A stretch of DNA of 64,000 bases from Opitutia bacterium. GTDB taxonomy: Bacteria; Verrucomicrobiota; Verrucomicrobiia; Opitutales; UBA953. The stretch covers positions 62,001-126,000 of the forward strand of contig BGOM01000021.1 of assembly GCA_003569245.1 (NCBI GenBank), read 5' to 3'. The notes beneath the pieces were generated by a model. The model was not told the DNA's origin. It searched no databases and worked only from the letters and a program-made list of their open reading frames with translations. This document shows, piece by piece, positions 28,396 to 39,147 of this stretch. A program made the position numbers and the translations under genes. Numbering within the stretch: the first letter of the stretch is position 1; each line of letters begins with the position of its first letter.

Positions 28396-29973
28396 TTAGT
28401 TATGACGGAAAAGAGTGTGTCCCGGGTCCGGATGGTCCTGCCTTTCGACGGGTCCCGGGTTGGACGAGACGTGGAGGAGAACTTTGAACACCAGTTCCTC
28501 CGACCCGACAAGCCCATTTTCCTCACAAATCTGCCCAACAGACAGCCATTTGCCCGGGGTCTTGGCCAGCGCGGCGATCGTCCGGGCCCGCAGTCGGAGG
28601 GTCTCCGCGGCGGCCTTCTTGCCGGCTTCGACCCCGGGCTGGTGGTAGGCGTTGATGCCGAGGAGGCTGGCGTAGAGGCCGACCGCCCGTTCGAAAAGGG
28701 CGATGAGCATGCCCACGGCCGCGGCATCGACCTGTTTGATGGTCAAGGTGATGCTGGCCCGCTCGTTGCCGGCGAGAGCCTCCCGGGTCCCGAGGAAGAA
28801 CGCCTGGAGGTAGGCCCCGGACGTGACGCCGGGCTCGACCTCGGGCGAGGGGCCCTGGCGGTCGGAGAGCACCTCGATGAAGACCGCGAAGAAGTTGTTC
28901 AGGCCGTCCCGCAGCTGCTGGACGTAGGCGTGCTGGTCGGTCGAACCTTTGTTGCCGTAGACCGTGAGGCCTTGGTTGACCTTCCGGCCTTGGAGATCGA
29001 GCTCCTTGCCGAGCGATTCCATCACGAGCTGCTGCAGGTAGCGGGAGAAGAGCAGCAGCCGATCCTTATAGGGCAGGACCACCATGGCCTTGGTGCCCAC
29101 GCCGTCCGTCAGGTGGTGCCAGGCGGCCGCCAGCGCGGCCGCGGGGTTGCGGGTCGCGTCAGGCACCCGGGTCAGGGCGTCCATGGCCTTCGCCCCGGCC
29201 AGCAAACCCCGGATATCGAGGCCCTGGAGAGCGGCGGGCAGGAGTCCGACCGGGCCGAGTTCACTGGTGCGGCCGCCGACCCAGTCCCACATGGGGAAGC
29301 GGGCCAGCCAGCGTTCCTTGACCGCGACTTGGTCGAGCTGACTGCCTTCGCCGGTCACCGCCACGGCATGCGCGGGGAAGCTCAGTCCGGCGGCCTGCCA
29401 GCGGTGGGCGGCTTCGATCTGGCCGTTGCGCGGCTCGGGCGTGCTGCCCGACTTCGAGGTGACGATCGCGAGGGTCGTGCCGAGGCGGCCCGCCAGCGTG
29501 TCGAATACGCGGTCGATGCCGTCGGGGTCGGTGTTGTCGATGAAATGGACGCGGAGCTTGTCGGCTTTGCCGCCGAGGGCGTCGGTCACGAACTGCGGGC
29601 CGAGGGCCGACCCGCCGATGCCGATGCAGAGCAGGTCGGTGAAGGCACCTGCCGCCCCGCGCACCTGCCCGGCGTGGACGCGGGCCGCGAAGGCCTCGAT
29701 GGCATCGACGGACGCGCGGACGGCGGCGCCGATGGCCGGGTCGGGCGCCAGCTCGGGCGTGCGCAGCCAGTAGTGGCCGACCATCCTCTTTTCGTCGGGG
29801 TTGGCCACCGCGCCCTGTTCCAGCGCCGCCATGTCGGCGAAAGCCCGGGCCATGGCCGGAGCCAGCCGCGCCGCGGTGGCCGCGGGAAGCTCCGCCCGGC
29901 TGAGGTCCAGGGCGAAGCCCAGGGCCGGGAAAGCCAGGAGGTTGCGGCGGTAAGCTTCGAAGGAGGAGGCCAT
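28396..29973 (-). CDS. pgi: Glucose-6-phosphate isomerase
   Basis: [42 protein letters not shown]; start at [11 protein letters not shown] (29973). Confidence 0.92.
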   Translation of the reverse strand: MASSFEAYRRNLLAFPALGFALDLSRAELPAATAARLAPAMARAFADMAALEQGAVANPDEKRMVGHYWLRTPELAPDPAIGAAVRASVDAIEAFAARVHAGQVRGAAGAFTDLLCIGIGGSALGPQFVTDALGGKADKLRVHFIDNTDPDGIDRVFDTLAGRLGTTLAIVTSKSGSTPEPRNGQIEAAHRWQAAGLSFPAHAVAVTGEGSQLDQVAVKERWLARFPMWDWVGGRTSELGPVGLLPAALQGLDIRGLLAGAKAMDALTRVPDATRNPAAALAAAWHHLTDGVGTKAMVVLPYKDRLLLFSRYLQQLVMESLGKELDLQGRKVNQGLTVYGNKGSTDQHAYVQQLRDGLNNFFAVFIEVLSDRQGPSPEVEPGVTSGAYLQAFFLGTREALAGNERASITLTIKQVDAAAVGMLIALFERAVGLYASLLGINAYHQPGVEAGKKAAAETLRLRARTIAALAKTPGKWLSVGQICEENGLVGSEELVFKVLLHVSSNPGPVERQDHPDPGHTLFRHN

Positions 29974-30022
29974 CGTCTGGGTTATGCCCCCGCCCGGCCC
30001 GGGAGGCAATCCCGTTCCCCGT

Positions 30023-31230
30023 TCAACGGACCGGCGAAAGCACGTGGACCCCCTTTTTGTTGGCGAGGATGATCTCCGCCCGTCCGTCGCCGTCGAGGTC
30101 GGTCACCTCGAACTGCGTGCCGATGCCGGCCTCCGCGTCCGCGACCCGTGGGGTGAAGACGACCTTGCCCTCCGCATCCTTGGCCCAGGTGAGCCAGAGC
30201 ACGAGCGGCGTCGCCTGCGGGTTGACGTCGCCTTTCGGGCCATGGGCCCAGAAGCGCTTGCCGGTCACCAGCGCCGGTTGCCCCGCGACGATCTGGCGGC
30301 TGAGCACGAGCGCGTGCATCTGCCCCAGCGCGAAACCGCCGGCGGAGTTCGCCGGCTGGTCGTCGAGGATGCGGTGCTCGACGAACGTGATGCCGTCCGC
30401 GGATCTCCGCTGCCGGAACCAGGAGAGGCCGAAGCGGTGCGCGTCGAGCGAGGTCAGGACGTCGGCGAGCCCATCGCCGTCCACGTCGGTCACGATCATC
30501 TGCGCCCCGCCGTTGCGGCCCGCGGCGAAGGCGACGGGGTGGAAGCTCCAAGCCGCGCCCGGGGCCGTGCCCGCCGCCGGGTTTTCCCACCAGCCGGAGC
30601 GCTCCAAGATGTCGGGCCGGCCGTCGCCGTTGAGGTCGCCCACGCCGAGCCGTGCGTGAAGCGCGCGTATTTCTTCGGTTCCGGGGCGGAGACCGGGATG
30701 AACCGCGCCGGCTTCGTCGGGTCGGCCGGGTCGAGTTTCGCGTAACCCACGGCGCCGCCGGACATGCACACCAGCTCGGGTTTCCCGTCGCCGTCGAGGT
30801 CGGTCAGGTGCGGTGACTCGTTGTCGGTGCTCGCGAGGAACAGGTGGCGGGTCCAGCGGCCCGTCCCGCCGGCGCCGGGATTGCGGTACCAGAACGTCTC
30901 CTTGCCCGGGAAGCCCACGGTGATCACGTCGGGTTTCCCGTCGCCGTCGAGGTCGGCCACGAGCTGCACGAAAGACTCGGAGTAGCCCAGCGCGTCGTAG
31001 GGCCGGCCCGGGTTCGCGGCGAAGGTGTGGCGCACGCGGAAGTCGGGCCCGGCGTACCAATGCGGGCCCGCGACCAGGTCGGGCCGGCCGTCGCCGTCCA
31101 GGTCCCCGACGGCGCAGCCTTCGCTGAAGAAATCGGTCGTGATCGTCCGCCGTTCGAAACGCGGCTCCGGGGCGGCCGCGAGGGCGAGGGCGCCGAGGCA
31201 CGCCAAGGCGAGCAGGGTGGGGCGGGGCAT
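30023..31230 (-). pseudogene. FG-GAP/VCBS-repeat secreted protein, interrupted by one frameshift
   Basis: N-terminal part (MPRPTLLALACLGALALAAAPEPRF...VGDLDGDGRPDLVAG) and C-terminal part (GVGDLNGDGRPDILERSGWWENP...[19 protein letters not shown]) lie in different frames joined near 30648-30653. Confidence 0.75.
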
Positions 31231-31261
31231 GGGTCGACCTTGGCGCGGCTCGGCGCCGCAC

Positions 31262-31294
31262 GCAAAAACAAAGCAAGCGAGGCCGGAGCCTCGC
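31262..31294 (-). terminator. Rho-independent terminator downstream of ilvD
   Basis: GCGAGGC (31277-31283), CGGA, GCCTCGC (31288-31294), with TTTGTTTTTG on the minus strand. Confidence 0.65.
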
Positions 31295-31319
31295 CCGCGT
31301 CGGACCGTGGCCGGCCGGC

Positions 31320-33008
31320 TTAGTCGCCGTCGGTGATCGCGCCTTCGGAAGCGGACTTCACCTGCTTGGCGTACTTGGCCAGGACGCCCCGCTTCTCCTT
31401 GCAAGGCGCCGCCCGCCAGCCTCGGAGCCGGTCGGCGATCTCCGCGTCCGGCAGATCGAGGACAAGCTCGTTCTTCACCGCGTCGATCCGGATCCGGTCA
31501 CCGTTCCGCACGATGGCGAGCGGACCGCCGACCGCGGCTTCGGGCGAGACGTGGCCGACGACGAAGCCGTGGCTGCCGCCGGAGAAGCGACCATCGGTGA
31601 TGAGGGCGACGGTCTTGCCCATGCCTTTGCCCATGACGGCGCTGGTCGGTCCGAGCATCTCGCGCATGCCGGGACCGCCCTTGGGGCCTTCGTTGCGGAT
31701 GACGATCACATGGCCGTCCTTGACCTCGCCGTCGAGGATGCCGCGGAGCGAGGCCTCCTCGGACTCGTAGACGATGGCCTGGCCCGTGAAGGAGCTGCCT
31801 TCCTTGCCCGTGATCTTGGCGAGCGCGCCGTCCGGGGCGAGGTTGCCGCGGAGGACGCGGAGGTGGCTGTCGGCCTTGATGGGATTGCTCAGCGGGCGCA
31901 CCACGTCCTGGTCGGCCGAGTAGGGGCCGACGTGCGCGAGGTTCTCCGCGACGGTCTGGCCGGTGACGGTGAGGCAGTCGCCATGCAGCAGACCCGCGTC
32001 CAGCAGCATCTTGAGCAGCGGCTGCAGGCCGCCGATGCGCACGAAGTGCGCCATGTTATATTTGCCGCTCGGCTTCAGGTCCGCCAGCACGGGGACTTTC
32101 CGGCCGACGCGCTCGAAGTCCTCGAGGGTGATCCTGATCCCCGCGGAATGGCCGATCGCGATGAGGTGCAGGACGGCGTTCGTCGAACCGCCGAGGGCGA
32201 TCACCGTGACGATCGCGTTCTCGATCGATTTCTTGGTGATGATGTCCGACGGCCGGATGTTCTTCTCGAGCAGCGCGAGCACGGCCTGGCCGGCGCGTTC
32301 GCAGTCCACCAGCTTGTCCTTGGAGTTCGCCAGCTGGGCGGAGCTGTCGGGCAGGCTCAGGCCCATCGCCTCGATGGCCGAGGCCATGGTGTTGGCCGTG
32401 TACATCCCGCCGCACGAGCCTTCGCCGGGGATGGAGCACTTCTCGATCTCCCGCAGTTCGGCGTCATCGATCTGCTTGGCGGCATGCTGGCCGACGGCCT
32501 CGAAGACCGTGACGATGTCGGCGGCCTTGCCTTTGTGCAGGCCGGGGACGATGGTGCCGCCGTAGACGAAGACGGAAGGACGGTTGAGGCGGGCCATCGC
32601 CATCACGCAGCCGGGCATGTTCTTGTCGCAGCCCCCGATCGTGACCAGGCCGTCGAAGCCCTCGGCCCCGGTCACCGCCTCGATGGAGTCGGCGATGATC
32701 TCGCGGGAGACCAGCGAGTAACGCATGCCGGGGGTGCCCATCGAGATGCCGTCGGAAACCGTGATCGTGCCGAAAATGACCGCTTTCCCACCGGCGGCGT
32801 CGGCGCCCTTGGCGGCTTCGTTGGCCAGGCGGTCGATGTGCATGTTGCAGGGGGTCACCATCGACCAAGTCGAGGCCACGCCCACCACGGGTTTGCGGAA
32901 GTCCGCGTCGGTGAAGCCGACCGCCCGGAGCATGGCCCGGCTGGGGGCGCGGTCGGGTCCGTCGACGACGGTGGACGAGTGTTGGCGGGTGCGGTCAGGG
33001 GTGCTCAT
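31320..33008 (-). CDS. ilvD: Dihydroxy-acid dehydratase
   Basis: IGGCDKNMPGCVMAMARLN, CSIPGEGSCGGMYTANTM, LITDGRFSGGSHGFVVGHVSPEA. Confidence 0.96.
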   Translation of the reverse strand: MSTPDRTRQHSSTVVDGPDRAPSRAMLRAVGFTDADFRKPVVGVASTWSMVTPCNMHIDRLANEAAKGADAAGGKAVIFGTITVSDGISMGTPGMRYSLVSREIIADSIEAVTGAEGFDGLVTIGGCDKNMPGCVMAMARLNRPSVFVYGGTIVPGLHKGKAADIVTVFEAVGQHAAKQIDDAELREIEKCSIPGEGSCGGMYTANTMASAIEAMGLSLPDSSAQLANSKDKLVDCERAGQAVLALLEKNIRPSDIITKKSIENAIVTVIALGGSTNAVLHLIAIGHSAGIRITLEDFERVGRKVPVLADLKPSGKYNMAHFVRIGGLQPLLKMLLDAGLLHGDCLTVTGQTVAENLAHVGPYSADQDVVRPLSNPIKADSHLRVLRGNLAPDGALAKITGKEGSSFTGQAIVYESEEASLRGILDGEVKDGHVIVIRNEGPKGGPGMREMLGPTSAVMGKGMGKTVALITDGRFSGGSHGFVVGHVSPEAAVGGPLAIVRNGDRIRIDAVKNELVLDLPDAEIADRLRGWRAAPCKEKRGVLAKYAKQVKSASEGAITDGD

Positions 33009-33125
33009 GCGGGTGTGAAAAGTCTGCGGTTGTCAGGGAGGAAGCCCCCTCTAATAAGAGGGCAGGGTGCGGACACTGAGCCGCCCCCCTCCGGCCGACA
33101 ATCCCCTTTTAAGTCCCTTCCTCCC

Positions 33126-33917
33126 GTGGAATTCAACCTTAAGAAAATCATCAAGGCGCTCCTCTTCTCGACCTCCGAAGCGGTGTCCATCAAGGACATC
33201 CAGAAGGTGGTCCAGCGCTACCATGCCCAGGCCGCCTCCGCGCAGCAGGAGGAGCGTCCCGAAGGCGCCCCCGCCGACGTCGCCCCGGCCCCCGTCGCCC
33301 CGGTCCAGGAGGTGATCCAGGACATCATCGACCAGGTCCCCACGCTGCTCACCGCCACGCAGATCCGCGAGGCGGTCGACGCGCTCGAGGGCGAGATGCG
33401 CGAGGCCAATGACGCCTGCCGCATCCTGCAGGGGCCCGAAGGTTTCCGGCTCGTCATCTCGCCGGCCTACGCCGATTGGGTGCGCCTGCTCCGCGGCGAG
33501 CCTCGTCCGCAGCGCCTCAGCCCGGCGGCGCTCGAGACCCTTTCGATCATCGCCTACCGCCAGCCCGTCACGCGCTCCGAGATGGAGGCCATCCGCGGCG
33601 TGTCGGTCGACAGCGCCCTCACGCGTCTGCTCGAGCTCGAGCTCGTCGCCGTCACCGGCCGCGCCGACCTGCCCGGCCGGCCGATCCAATACGGCACCAC
33701 CGACAAGTTCCTCGATTTCACGGGCCTGCGCTCGCTCGGTGAACTGCCTGCTTCCGACGTCCTCTCCCCGGCCCAGATCTCCGAGTGGATCGCCCGCGCC
33801 ACGACCCCGGTCAGCGTCGGCGACGCCGAGGTCGGCCTGCCGCTCGAGGACCAGTCCGCCGCCGCGGTCGCCACCGAGGAGCCGCCGCCCGCCCCCGACC
33901 AGCCCGCCGCCGAATGA
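33126..33917 (+). CDS. scpB: Segregation and condensation protein B
   Basis: KKIIKALLFSTSEAVSIKDI ... LSPAALETLSIIAYRQPVTRSEMEAIRGVSVDSALTRLLELELVAVTGR; probable GTG start at 33126. Confidence 0.9.
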   Translation: MEFNLKKIIKALLFSTSEAVSIKDIQKVVQRYHAQAASAQQEERPEGAPADVAPAPVAPVQEVIQDIIDQVPTLLTATQIREAVDALEGEMREANDACRILQGPEGFRLVISPAYADWVRLLRGEPRPQRLSPAALETLSIIAYRQPVTRSEMEAIRGVSVDSALTRLLELELVAVTGRADLPGRPIQYGTTDKFLDFTGLRSLGELPASDVLSPAQISEWIARATTPVSVGDAEVGLPLEDQSAAAVATEEPPPAPDQPAAE

Positions 33918-34981
33918 GCCTCGACCAGCATCGCCGGGAGGTCGACCGCATCGACCGCGAGATCCTCAGGCTGCTCGCCGAGCGCCTGCAGGTCGCCCGC
34001 GCCATCGGGGAGGCCAAGCTCAAGGCCGGCGCCCCGGTCTACGCCCCGCAACGCGAGGAGCAGGTCCTGCGTTCCTTGACCGACGCCGCCCCCGGCCTGC
34101 CCGCCTCCGGCGTGCGCGCGATCTTCCGCGAGGTCATCTCCTTGTCGATCGGCGCGCAGATGGCCAAGCCGGTCGCCTACCTCGGGCCGGAGGGCTCCTT
34201 CACGCAGCAGGCGCAGCTGCGCGCCTTCGGCCTCAGCGTCCCCGCCTTGCCCCTGCGCTCCATCGGCGACGTGTTCGCCGCCGTCGAGTCCGGGGAGGCC
34301 TCCTACGGCGTCGTGCCGGTCGAGAACTCCACCGAAGGCGTCGTGAGCCATTCCCTCGACCTGCTCGCCGAGTCCGACCTCAAGGTCGTCGCCCAGGTGA
34401 CCCTCTCCGTCGAGCAATGCCTCGTCGGCGTCGGCCCGCTCGACCAGGTCAAGAAGGTGCTGTCCAAGGATATCGCCCTCGCGCAATGCCGCGGCTGGCT
34501 GTCGCGCCACGTCCCGCACGCCGCGCTCGTCGAGACCGACAGCACCGCGGCGGCCGTCGAGATCGTCGCCAAGGAGCCGGCCGGGCAGGCCGCCATCGCT
34601 TCCGCGTCCGCCGCGGAGTCCCGCGGGGTCGCGATCCTCGCCCGCGGTATCCAGGACCGCCGCGACAACGCCACGCGTTTCTTCGTCATCGGCGCCGGCG
34701 CGAACGCGCCGGGCGCCAAGGAGGAGGTCACCAGCGTGGTGCTGGCCCTCAAGCACGAGCCCGGCTCCCTGCAGGGTGCGCTGAGCGCCTTTTCGGCCCG
34801 CGGCATCAACCTGATCCGCATCGAGTCCCGCCCGAGCCGCCGCCGCGCCTGGGAATACCAGTTCTTCATCGACTTCCCGGGCCATTGGGAGACGCCGGAG
34901 GTCCAGGCGGCCGTGGCCGAACTGAAGCAACGCTGCGAGGTCGTCAAATGGCTGGGCAGCTACCCGCAGACCGTCGGATGA
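33914..34981 (+). CDS. pheA: Bifunctional chorismate mutase/prephenate dehydratase
   Basis: Chorismate mutase N-terminus (LDQHRREVDRIDREILRLLAERL), prephenate dehydratase YLGPEGSFTQQAQL, VPVENSTEGVVSHSLDLL, ACT domain (GINLIRIESRPSRRRAWEYQFFIDF). Confidence 0.95.
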   Translation: MSLDQHRREVDRIDREILRLLAERLQVARAIGEAKLKAGAPVYAPQREEQVLRSLTDAAPGLPASGVRAIFREVISLSIGAQMAKPVAYLGPEGSFTQQAQLRAFGLSVPALPLRSIGDVFAAVESGEASYGVVPVENSTEGVVSHSLDLLAESDLKVVAQVTLSVEQCLVGVGPLDQVKKVLSKDIALAQCRGWLSRHVPHAALVETDSTAAAVEIVAKEPAGQAAIASASAAESRGVAILARGIQDRRDNATRFFVIGAGANAPGAKEEVTSVVLALKHEPGSLQGALSAFSARGINLIRIESRPSRRRAWEYQFFIDFPGHWETPEVQAAVAELKQRCEVVKWLGSYPQTVG

Positions 34982-35919
34982 GCCGCCGCGCCCTCGGCGC
35001 CCTGCTGCTCGCGACGTTGGTCGTCGCGACGGCCTACGGTGCGTGGGCCTGGTGGCGGGCTTGGTCCGCGCCGCGGGTGGGCGTCGTCCTTCGCCCGACT
35101 TATTCCGTCGAAGGCATCTCCCCCGGCACGCCGGTGCGCGTCAACGGCGTGGTCGTCGGTCAGGTCGAATCCCTCGGCCTGCGTCCCGACGCCGAAGGCC
35201 GGCTGCGTCCCGAGGTCCGTCTGACCATCGACCCTTCCGATCTCGAGGACCGCGGCTTCGCCGACCGGCTACGCCGCGACCGGCTCAGCGAAGAGGTGGC
35301 CCGCGGGTTGCGCGGGCGCCTCATCACCGTCAGTCCGGCCTCCGGCCTCCTGCAGGTCGAGCTGCTCTGGGATGAACCCGGGCCGCCGCCCGCGGGCCTC
35401 GCCGCCGACGAGATCCCGGCCGCCGGCGGCTCCAAGCAGCGCGCGCTGGAGCGCGTCGCCCGCGAACTCGGCCGGATCGCCGGTCGCGACCTCGCCCAGG
35501 TGGCGGCCGAACTCGAGGCCGACCTCGACGCTTACCTGCCGAAGTCCGACCCGGCCCGGGCCGCCCGGCTCTCCGCCGATTGGGTCGCGCGTAGCGCGGC
35601 CCTCGCGGAGGCGACCGACGACGCCCACCTCGGCGCGCAGGCTACCCGGTTGATCGCCGCGGTCGCGCGGCTTCGCGAAGGCGCGGCGCAGGCGGAGGCC
35701 GCCGTCGATGCGGAGACGCTGGCCCGCCTGCAGGTGTCGCTGGCCGACGCCCGCGAGGCGGTGCGCGCGTTCGGCGCGTCCTTGGAGGGTTCGGGCCGCT
35801 CCTTGGAGTCGGCGCAGGCGGAGGCCGCGACCGTGCTGCGGGATCTTTCCGAGGGGGCCCGTGCCTGGACACGCAAGGCCCGGGGCCTGACGACCGAGCC
35901 CCTGCCGCCGGCGCGGTAA
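34978..35919 (+). CDS. MCE/MlaD-domain protein with coiled-coil C-terminus
   Basis: N-terminal TM, VLRPTYSVEGISPGTPVRVNGVVVGQVESLGLRPD typical of MCE domains; ATGA overlap with pheA. Confidence 0.78.
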   Translation: MSRRALGALLLATLVVATAYGAWAWWRAWSAPRVGVVLRPTYSVEGISPGTPVRVNGVVVGQVESLGLRPDAEGRLRPEVRLTIDPSDLEDRGFADRLRRDRLSEEVARGLRGRLITVSPASGLLQVELLWDEPGPPPAGLAADEIPAAGGSKQRALERVARELGRIAGRDLAQVAAELEADLDAYLPKSDPARAARLSADWVARSAALAEATDDAHLGAQATRLIAAVARLREGAAQAEAAVDAETLARLQVSLADAREAVRAFGASLEGSGRSLESAQAEAATVLRDLSEGARAWTRKARGLTTEPLPPAR

Positions 35920-35972
35920 AGAGGCTTGCGAGGGTCCCTGCGAACGGGGATAGGTGAGGTCCTTTACCCGCC

Positions 35973-37478
35973 ATGGCCGACCCGACCGACAAGATGGAGT
36001 CCATCATCAACCTGTGCAAACGGCGCGGGTTCGTCTTCCCGTCCTCCGACATCTACGGCGGCTTCAACGGCTTCTTCGACTACGGCCCCCTCGGCGTCGA
36101 GCTGAAGAACAACATCAAGCAGGCCTGGTGGCAGGACTTCGTCCACCGCCGCGACGATATCGTCGGCCTGGACTCCTCCATCATCCACCACCCGACCACC
36201 TGGAAGGCCTCGGGGCACATCGACAATTTCACGGACCCCCTCGTCGACTGCAAGGAGTCCAAGATGCGCTACCGCGCCGACCAGCTCTTCTTCGCCCCCG
36301 TCCGCGTGGCCGGCGAGACGATCGGCTACGTGTCCGTGCTCGAGGACGAGACCATGCAGGCCAAGGCCGAGGAGCTCGCCAACGAGCTCAAGCGCAAGCT
36401 CGCCAAGCAGGGCGCCCTCGAGCCGCTCGTCCTCAAGGACTACACCGAGGCGAAGCCCGAGGAGCACGCCCTCATCCCGTCGCCCGCCACCGGCAAGCCC
36501 GGCTCGCTCACGCCGCCCCGCTCGTTCAACATGATGTTCCAGACGTACGTCGGGGCCATGCAGGACGCCTCGGCGACCGCCTACCTCCGCCCCGAGACCG
36601 CGCAGGGCATCTTCATCAACTTCAAGAACGTCGTGGACACCGGTCGCGTGAAGCTGCCCTTCGGCATCGCCCAGGTCGGCAAGGCCTTCCGTAACGAGAT
36701 CAACCCGCGTAACTTCATCTTCCGCTCCCGCGAGTTCGAGCAGATGGAAATCGAGTATTTCATCGCGCCGTCGGCCGACTGGGCCGTCGCGCACAAGGAT
36801 TGGATCGAGGGCTGCCTGGCCTGGTTCGAGTCGATCGGCATCCCGCGCGCCAAGCTCTCCCTGTACCCGCACCCGACCGAGAAGCTGGCCCACTATTCGA
36901 AGGGCACGACGGACATCATGTTCGAGTTCCCCTTCGGTGTCCAGGAACTGCAGGGCGTCGCCGCCCGCGGCGACTTCGACCTCACGCAGCACAGCGAGGT
37001 CTCCGGCACCAAGCTCGACTGGTTCGACGAGGCCGCCAAGGCCCGCTTCATCCCGCACGTCATCGAGCCGTCCGTCGGCGTCGACCGCGTGTTCCTCGCC
37101 CTGCTCACGACCGCTTACCATGAGGACGAGGTCGAGGGTGAGAAGCGCGTCGTGCTCCGTCTGCCGGCCCGCGTGGCCCCGTTCAAGGCCGCGGTCTTCC
37201 CGCTGCTGAAGAACAAGCCCGCCCTCGTGGAGCGCGCCGAAGCCCTCTACCGTCGCCTCAAGAAGCGCTTCAACGTCTTCTACGACGAGTCCGGCAACAT
37301 CGGCCGCCGCTACCGTCGGCAGGATGAGATCGGCACCCCCTTCGGCATCACCATCGACTTCGACACGGTCGAGAAGGATGCCGGCGTCACGGTGCGCAAT
37401 CGCGACACCCTCGAGCAGGTCCGGATGACCGAGGACGAGGTGGTCCGCTTCCTCGACGAGCAGGTCAACGGGCGCTGA
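35973..37478 (+). CDS. glyS: Glycyl-tRNA synthetase, single-chain type
   Basis: [92 protein letters not shown]. Confidence 0.96.
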   Translation: MADPTDKMESIINLCKRRGFVFPSSDIYGGFNGFFDYGPLGVELKNNIKQAWWQDFVHRRDDIVGLDSSIIHHPTTWKASGHIDNFTDPLVDCKESKMRYRADQLFFAPVRVAGETIGYVSVLEDETMQAKAEELANELKRKLAKQGALEPLVLKDYTEAKPEEHALIPSPATGKPGSLTPPRSFNMMFQTYVGAMQDASATAYLRPETAQGIFINFKNVVDTGRVKLPFGIAQVGKAFRNEINPRNFIFRSREFEQMEIEYFIAPSADWAVAHKDWIEGCLAWFESIGIPRAKLSLYPHPTEKLAHYSKGTTDIMFEFPFGVQELQGVAARGDFDLTQHSEVSGTKLDWFDEAAKARFIPHVIEPSVGVDRVFLALLTTAYHEDEVEGEKRVVLRLPARVAPFKAAVFPLLKNKPALVERAEALYRRLKKRFNVFYDESGNIGRRYRRQDEIGTPFGITIDFDTVEKDAGVTVRNRDTLEQVRMTEDEVVRFLDEQVNGR

Positions 37479-39147
37479 CCGGCGCCGCCGCGAGCTCCTT
37501 GGCCAGCGCCGCCAGCTTCCGCCGGCCCGTGAGGGAGGCGGCGATGGCGAGGTTGGCCAGGCCTTGCGGCAGGTGCGCGAGGAAGTCCGGGCGACCCTGC
37601 TTGCGGCCGAGGAAGCCGTAGGCGCCGCAGGCCTGCAGGAGGCGCTGCGTCGCGGCGACGTGGAAGAGGTGCGTGAACTCGTCGGCGGAGCCCTTCCATT
37701 CGGAGACCTCGCGGGCGTGGTCCTCGATCTCGATGCGCCACAGGTCCATGTCGGGGCGTTTCAGGTAGGGGTCGAAGGCCAGCGAGGCGAAGTCGTAGAA
37801 GGCGCAGCCTTGGCGCAGGCCCTGGAAGTCGATCAGCCAGGCCTCGTCGTCGCGCACGAGGATGTTCTGGCTCTGGAAATCGCGGTGGATGGTCACGACC
37901 GGGCGGCCGGCCAGCTCCTTGGCGAGCGTCTCCATCTCGTTGATCGCGCCGCGGTCGAAGCGGCGGCCTTCGATCACGTTCTCACGGAAGTAGTCGCGTT
38001 CCCACTGGTAGAGCTTGGGACCGAAAGCCTCCATCAGCGGCAGGCCTTCCGTCGCGGCCGGGCCTTCGCGGTGCAGGCGCGCGACCTGCTCGAGGGCGGA
38101 GGCGAAGGCGGGCCAGGGGAAGGCGGGTTGCTGGGCCAGCGACCAGAGGTCGGTGGAGCCGAGGTCCTCGAGCAGCAGGACGCCCTGCGGGTCATCCTCG
38201 CCGAGGACGAGCGGCACGTTCAGCTCGGCCTTGTCGCGCAAGGCGCGGGCCAGCGGACCGTACAGGCGGTTCTCGGGGCGGCTGTCGTCGTAGACGCAGA
38301 GCACGGCCGTGTGGCCGGAGAGGTTGGCCACGCGCTGGAAGCGCCGGCCCGAGCCGCCCTTGAGCACCGCCTCGTCCGCGACGGGGAGGTAGCCGACGAG
38401 CCCGGCGGCCTCCTCGACGGAGAGCCGGCCGCGGATCGGCCGCGCGAGCTCGGCGCGCAGCTTCTCGAATTCCTCGAGCGTGCCGAGGTCGTGCCAGAGC
38501 TTGGAGCCGTCCAGGTAGCCTTGGACGCTGCCCAGGCGTTCGCCGACCCGGCGCAGGAAATGCTCGACCAAGGACTCGATCTCCTTCGGGACACCGAGCG
38601 CGAAGGCGCGGGTGACGACGCAGATGCCGGTGTACTGGTAGGCCGGGTCGGTCGCGCCCCGGCGGTCGCGCAGGTCGGTGACGTCGCCCTCGTCGGTGAT
38701 GCGGACGTTCTTCACCGGGCCTTGCTCGCGGACGACCAAGGTGGCCTCGGCGCCGTTCGAGCGGTGGTGTTCGACCGCGGCGGCGAGGTCGACGCCGGAG
38801 AGGATGTCGCCGTTCCAGACGATGAGGTCGCGGTCCTCGTCGGTGAGCAGCTCGGCCACGTTGGCCAGGCCGCCGCCGGTGTCCAGGAGGACGGGCTCGT
38901 GCACGAGGCGCACCTCGGCGTCGAGGAACTTGCCCGCGGGGAAGGCCTGGGTCCAGGCCTCGGGGCAATGGTGCGTGTTGATCAGGAACCGGCGGGTGCC
39001 GGCCTGGTGCAGGGCGCGCATCGCGCGGAACACGAGCGGCTCGTCGCCCAGGCGCAGCAGCGGCTTCGGGCAGTGCTCGGTCAGCGGGCGCAGGCGGGTG
39101 CCGAGGCCGGCTCCCAGGATGAAGGCGGTGCGGGGAAAGTCAGTCAT
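37465..39147 (-). CDS. Fused nucleotidyltransferase (MurU/NTP_transferase-like) and APH-family sugar kinase (AmgK-like)
   Basis: N-terminal [23 protein letters not shown] and [10 protein letters not shown]-terminal [44 protein letters not shown]. Start at 39147. Confidence 0.85.
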   Translation of the reverse strand: MTDFPRTAFILGAGLGTRLRPLTEHCPKPLLRLGDEPLVFRAMRALHQAGTRRFLINTHHCPEAWTQAFPAGKFLDAEVRLVHEPVLLDTGGGLANVAELLTDEDRDLIVWNGDILSGVDLAAAVEHHRSNGAEATLVVREQGPVKNVRITDEGDVTDLRDRRGATDPAYQYTGICVVTRAFALGVPKEIESLVEHFLRRVGERLGSVQGYLDGSKLWHDLGTLEEFEKLRAELARPIRGRLSVEEAAGLVGYLPVADEAVLKGGSGRRFQRVANLSGHTAVLCVYDDSRPENRLYGPLARALRDKAELNVPLVLGEDDPQGVLLLEDLGSTDLWSLAQQPAFPWPAFASALEQVARLHREGPAATEGLPLMEAFGPKLYQWERDYFRENVIEGRRFDRGAINEMETLAKELAGRPVVTIHRDFQSQNILVRDDEAWLIDFQGLRQGCAFYDFASLAFDPYLKRPDMDLWRIEIEDHAREVSEWKGSADEFTHLFHVAATQRLLQACGAYGFLGRKQGRPDFLAHLPQGLANLAIAASLTGRRKLAALAKELAAAPVSAR

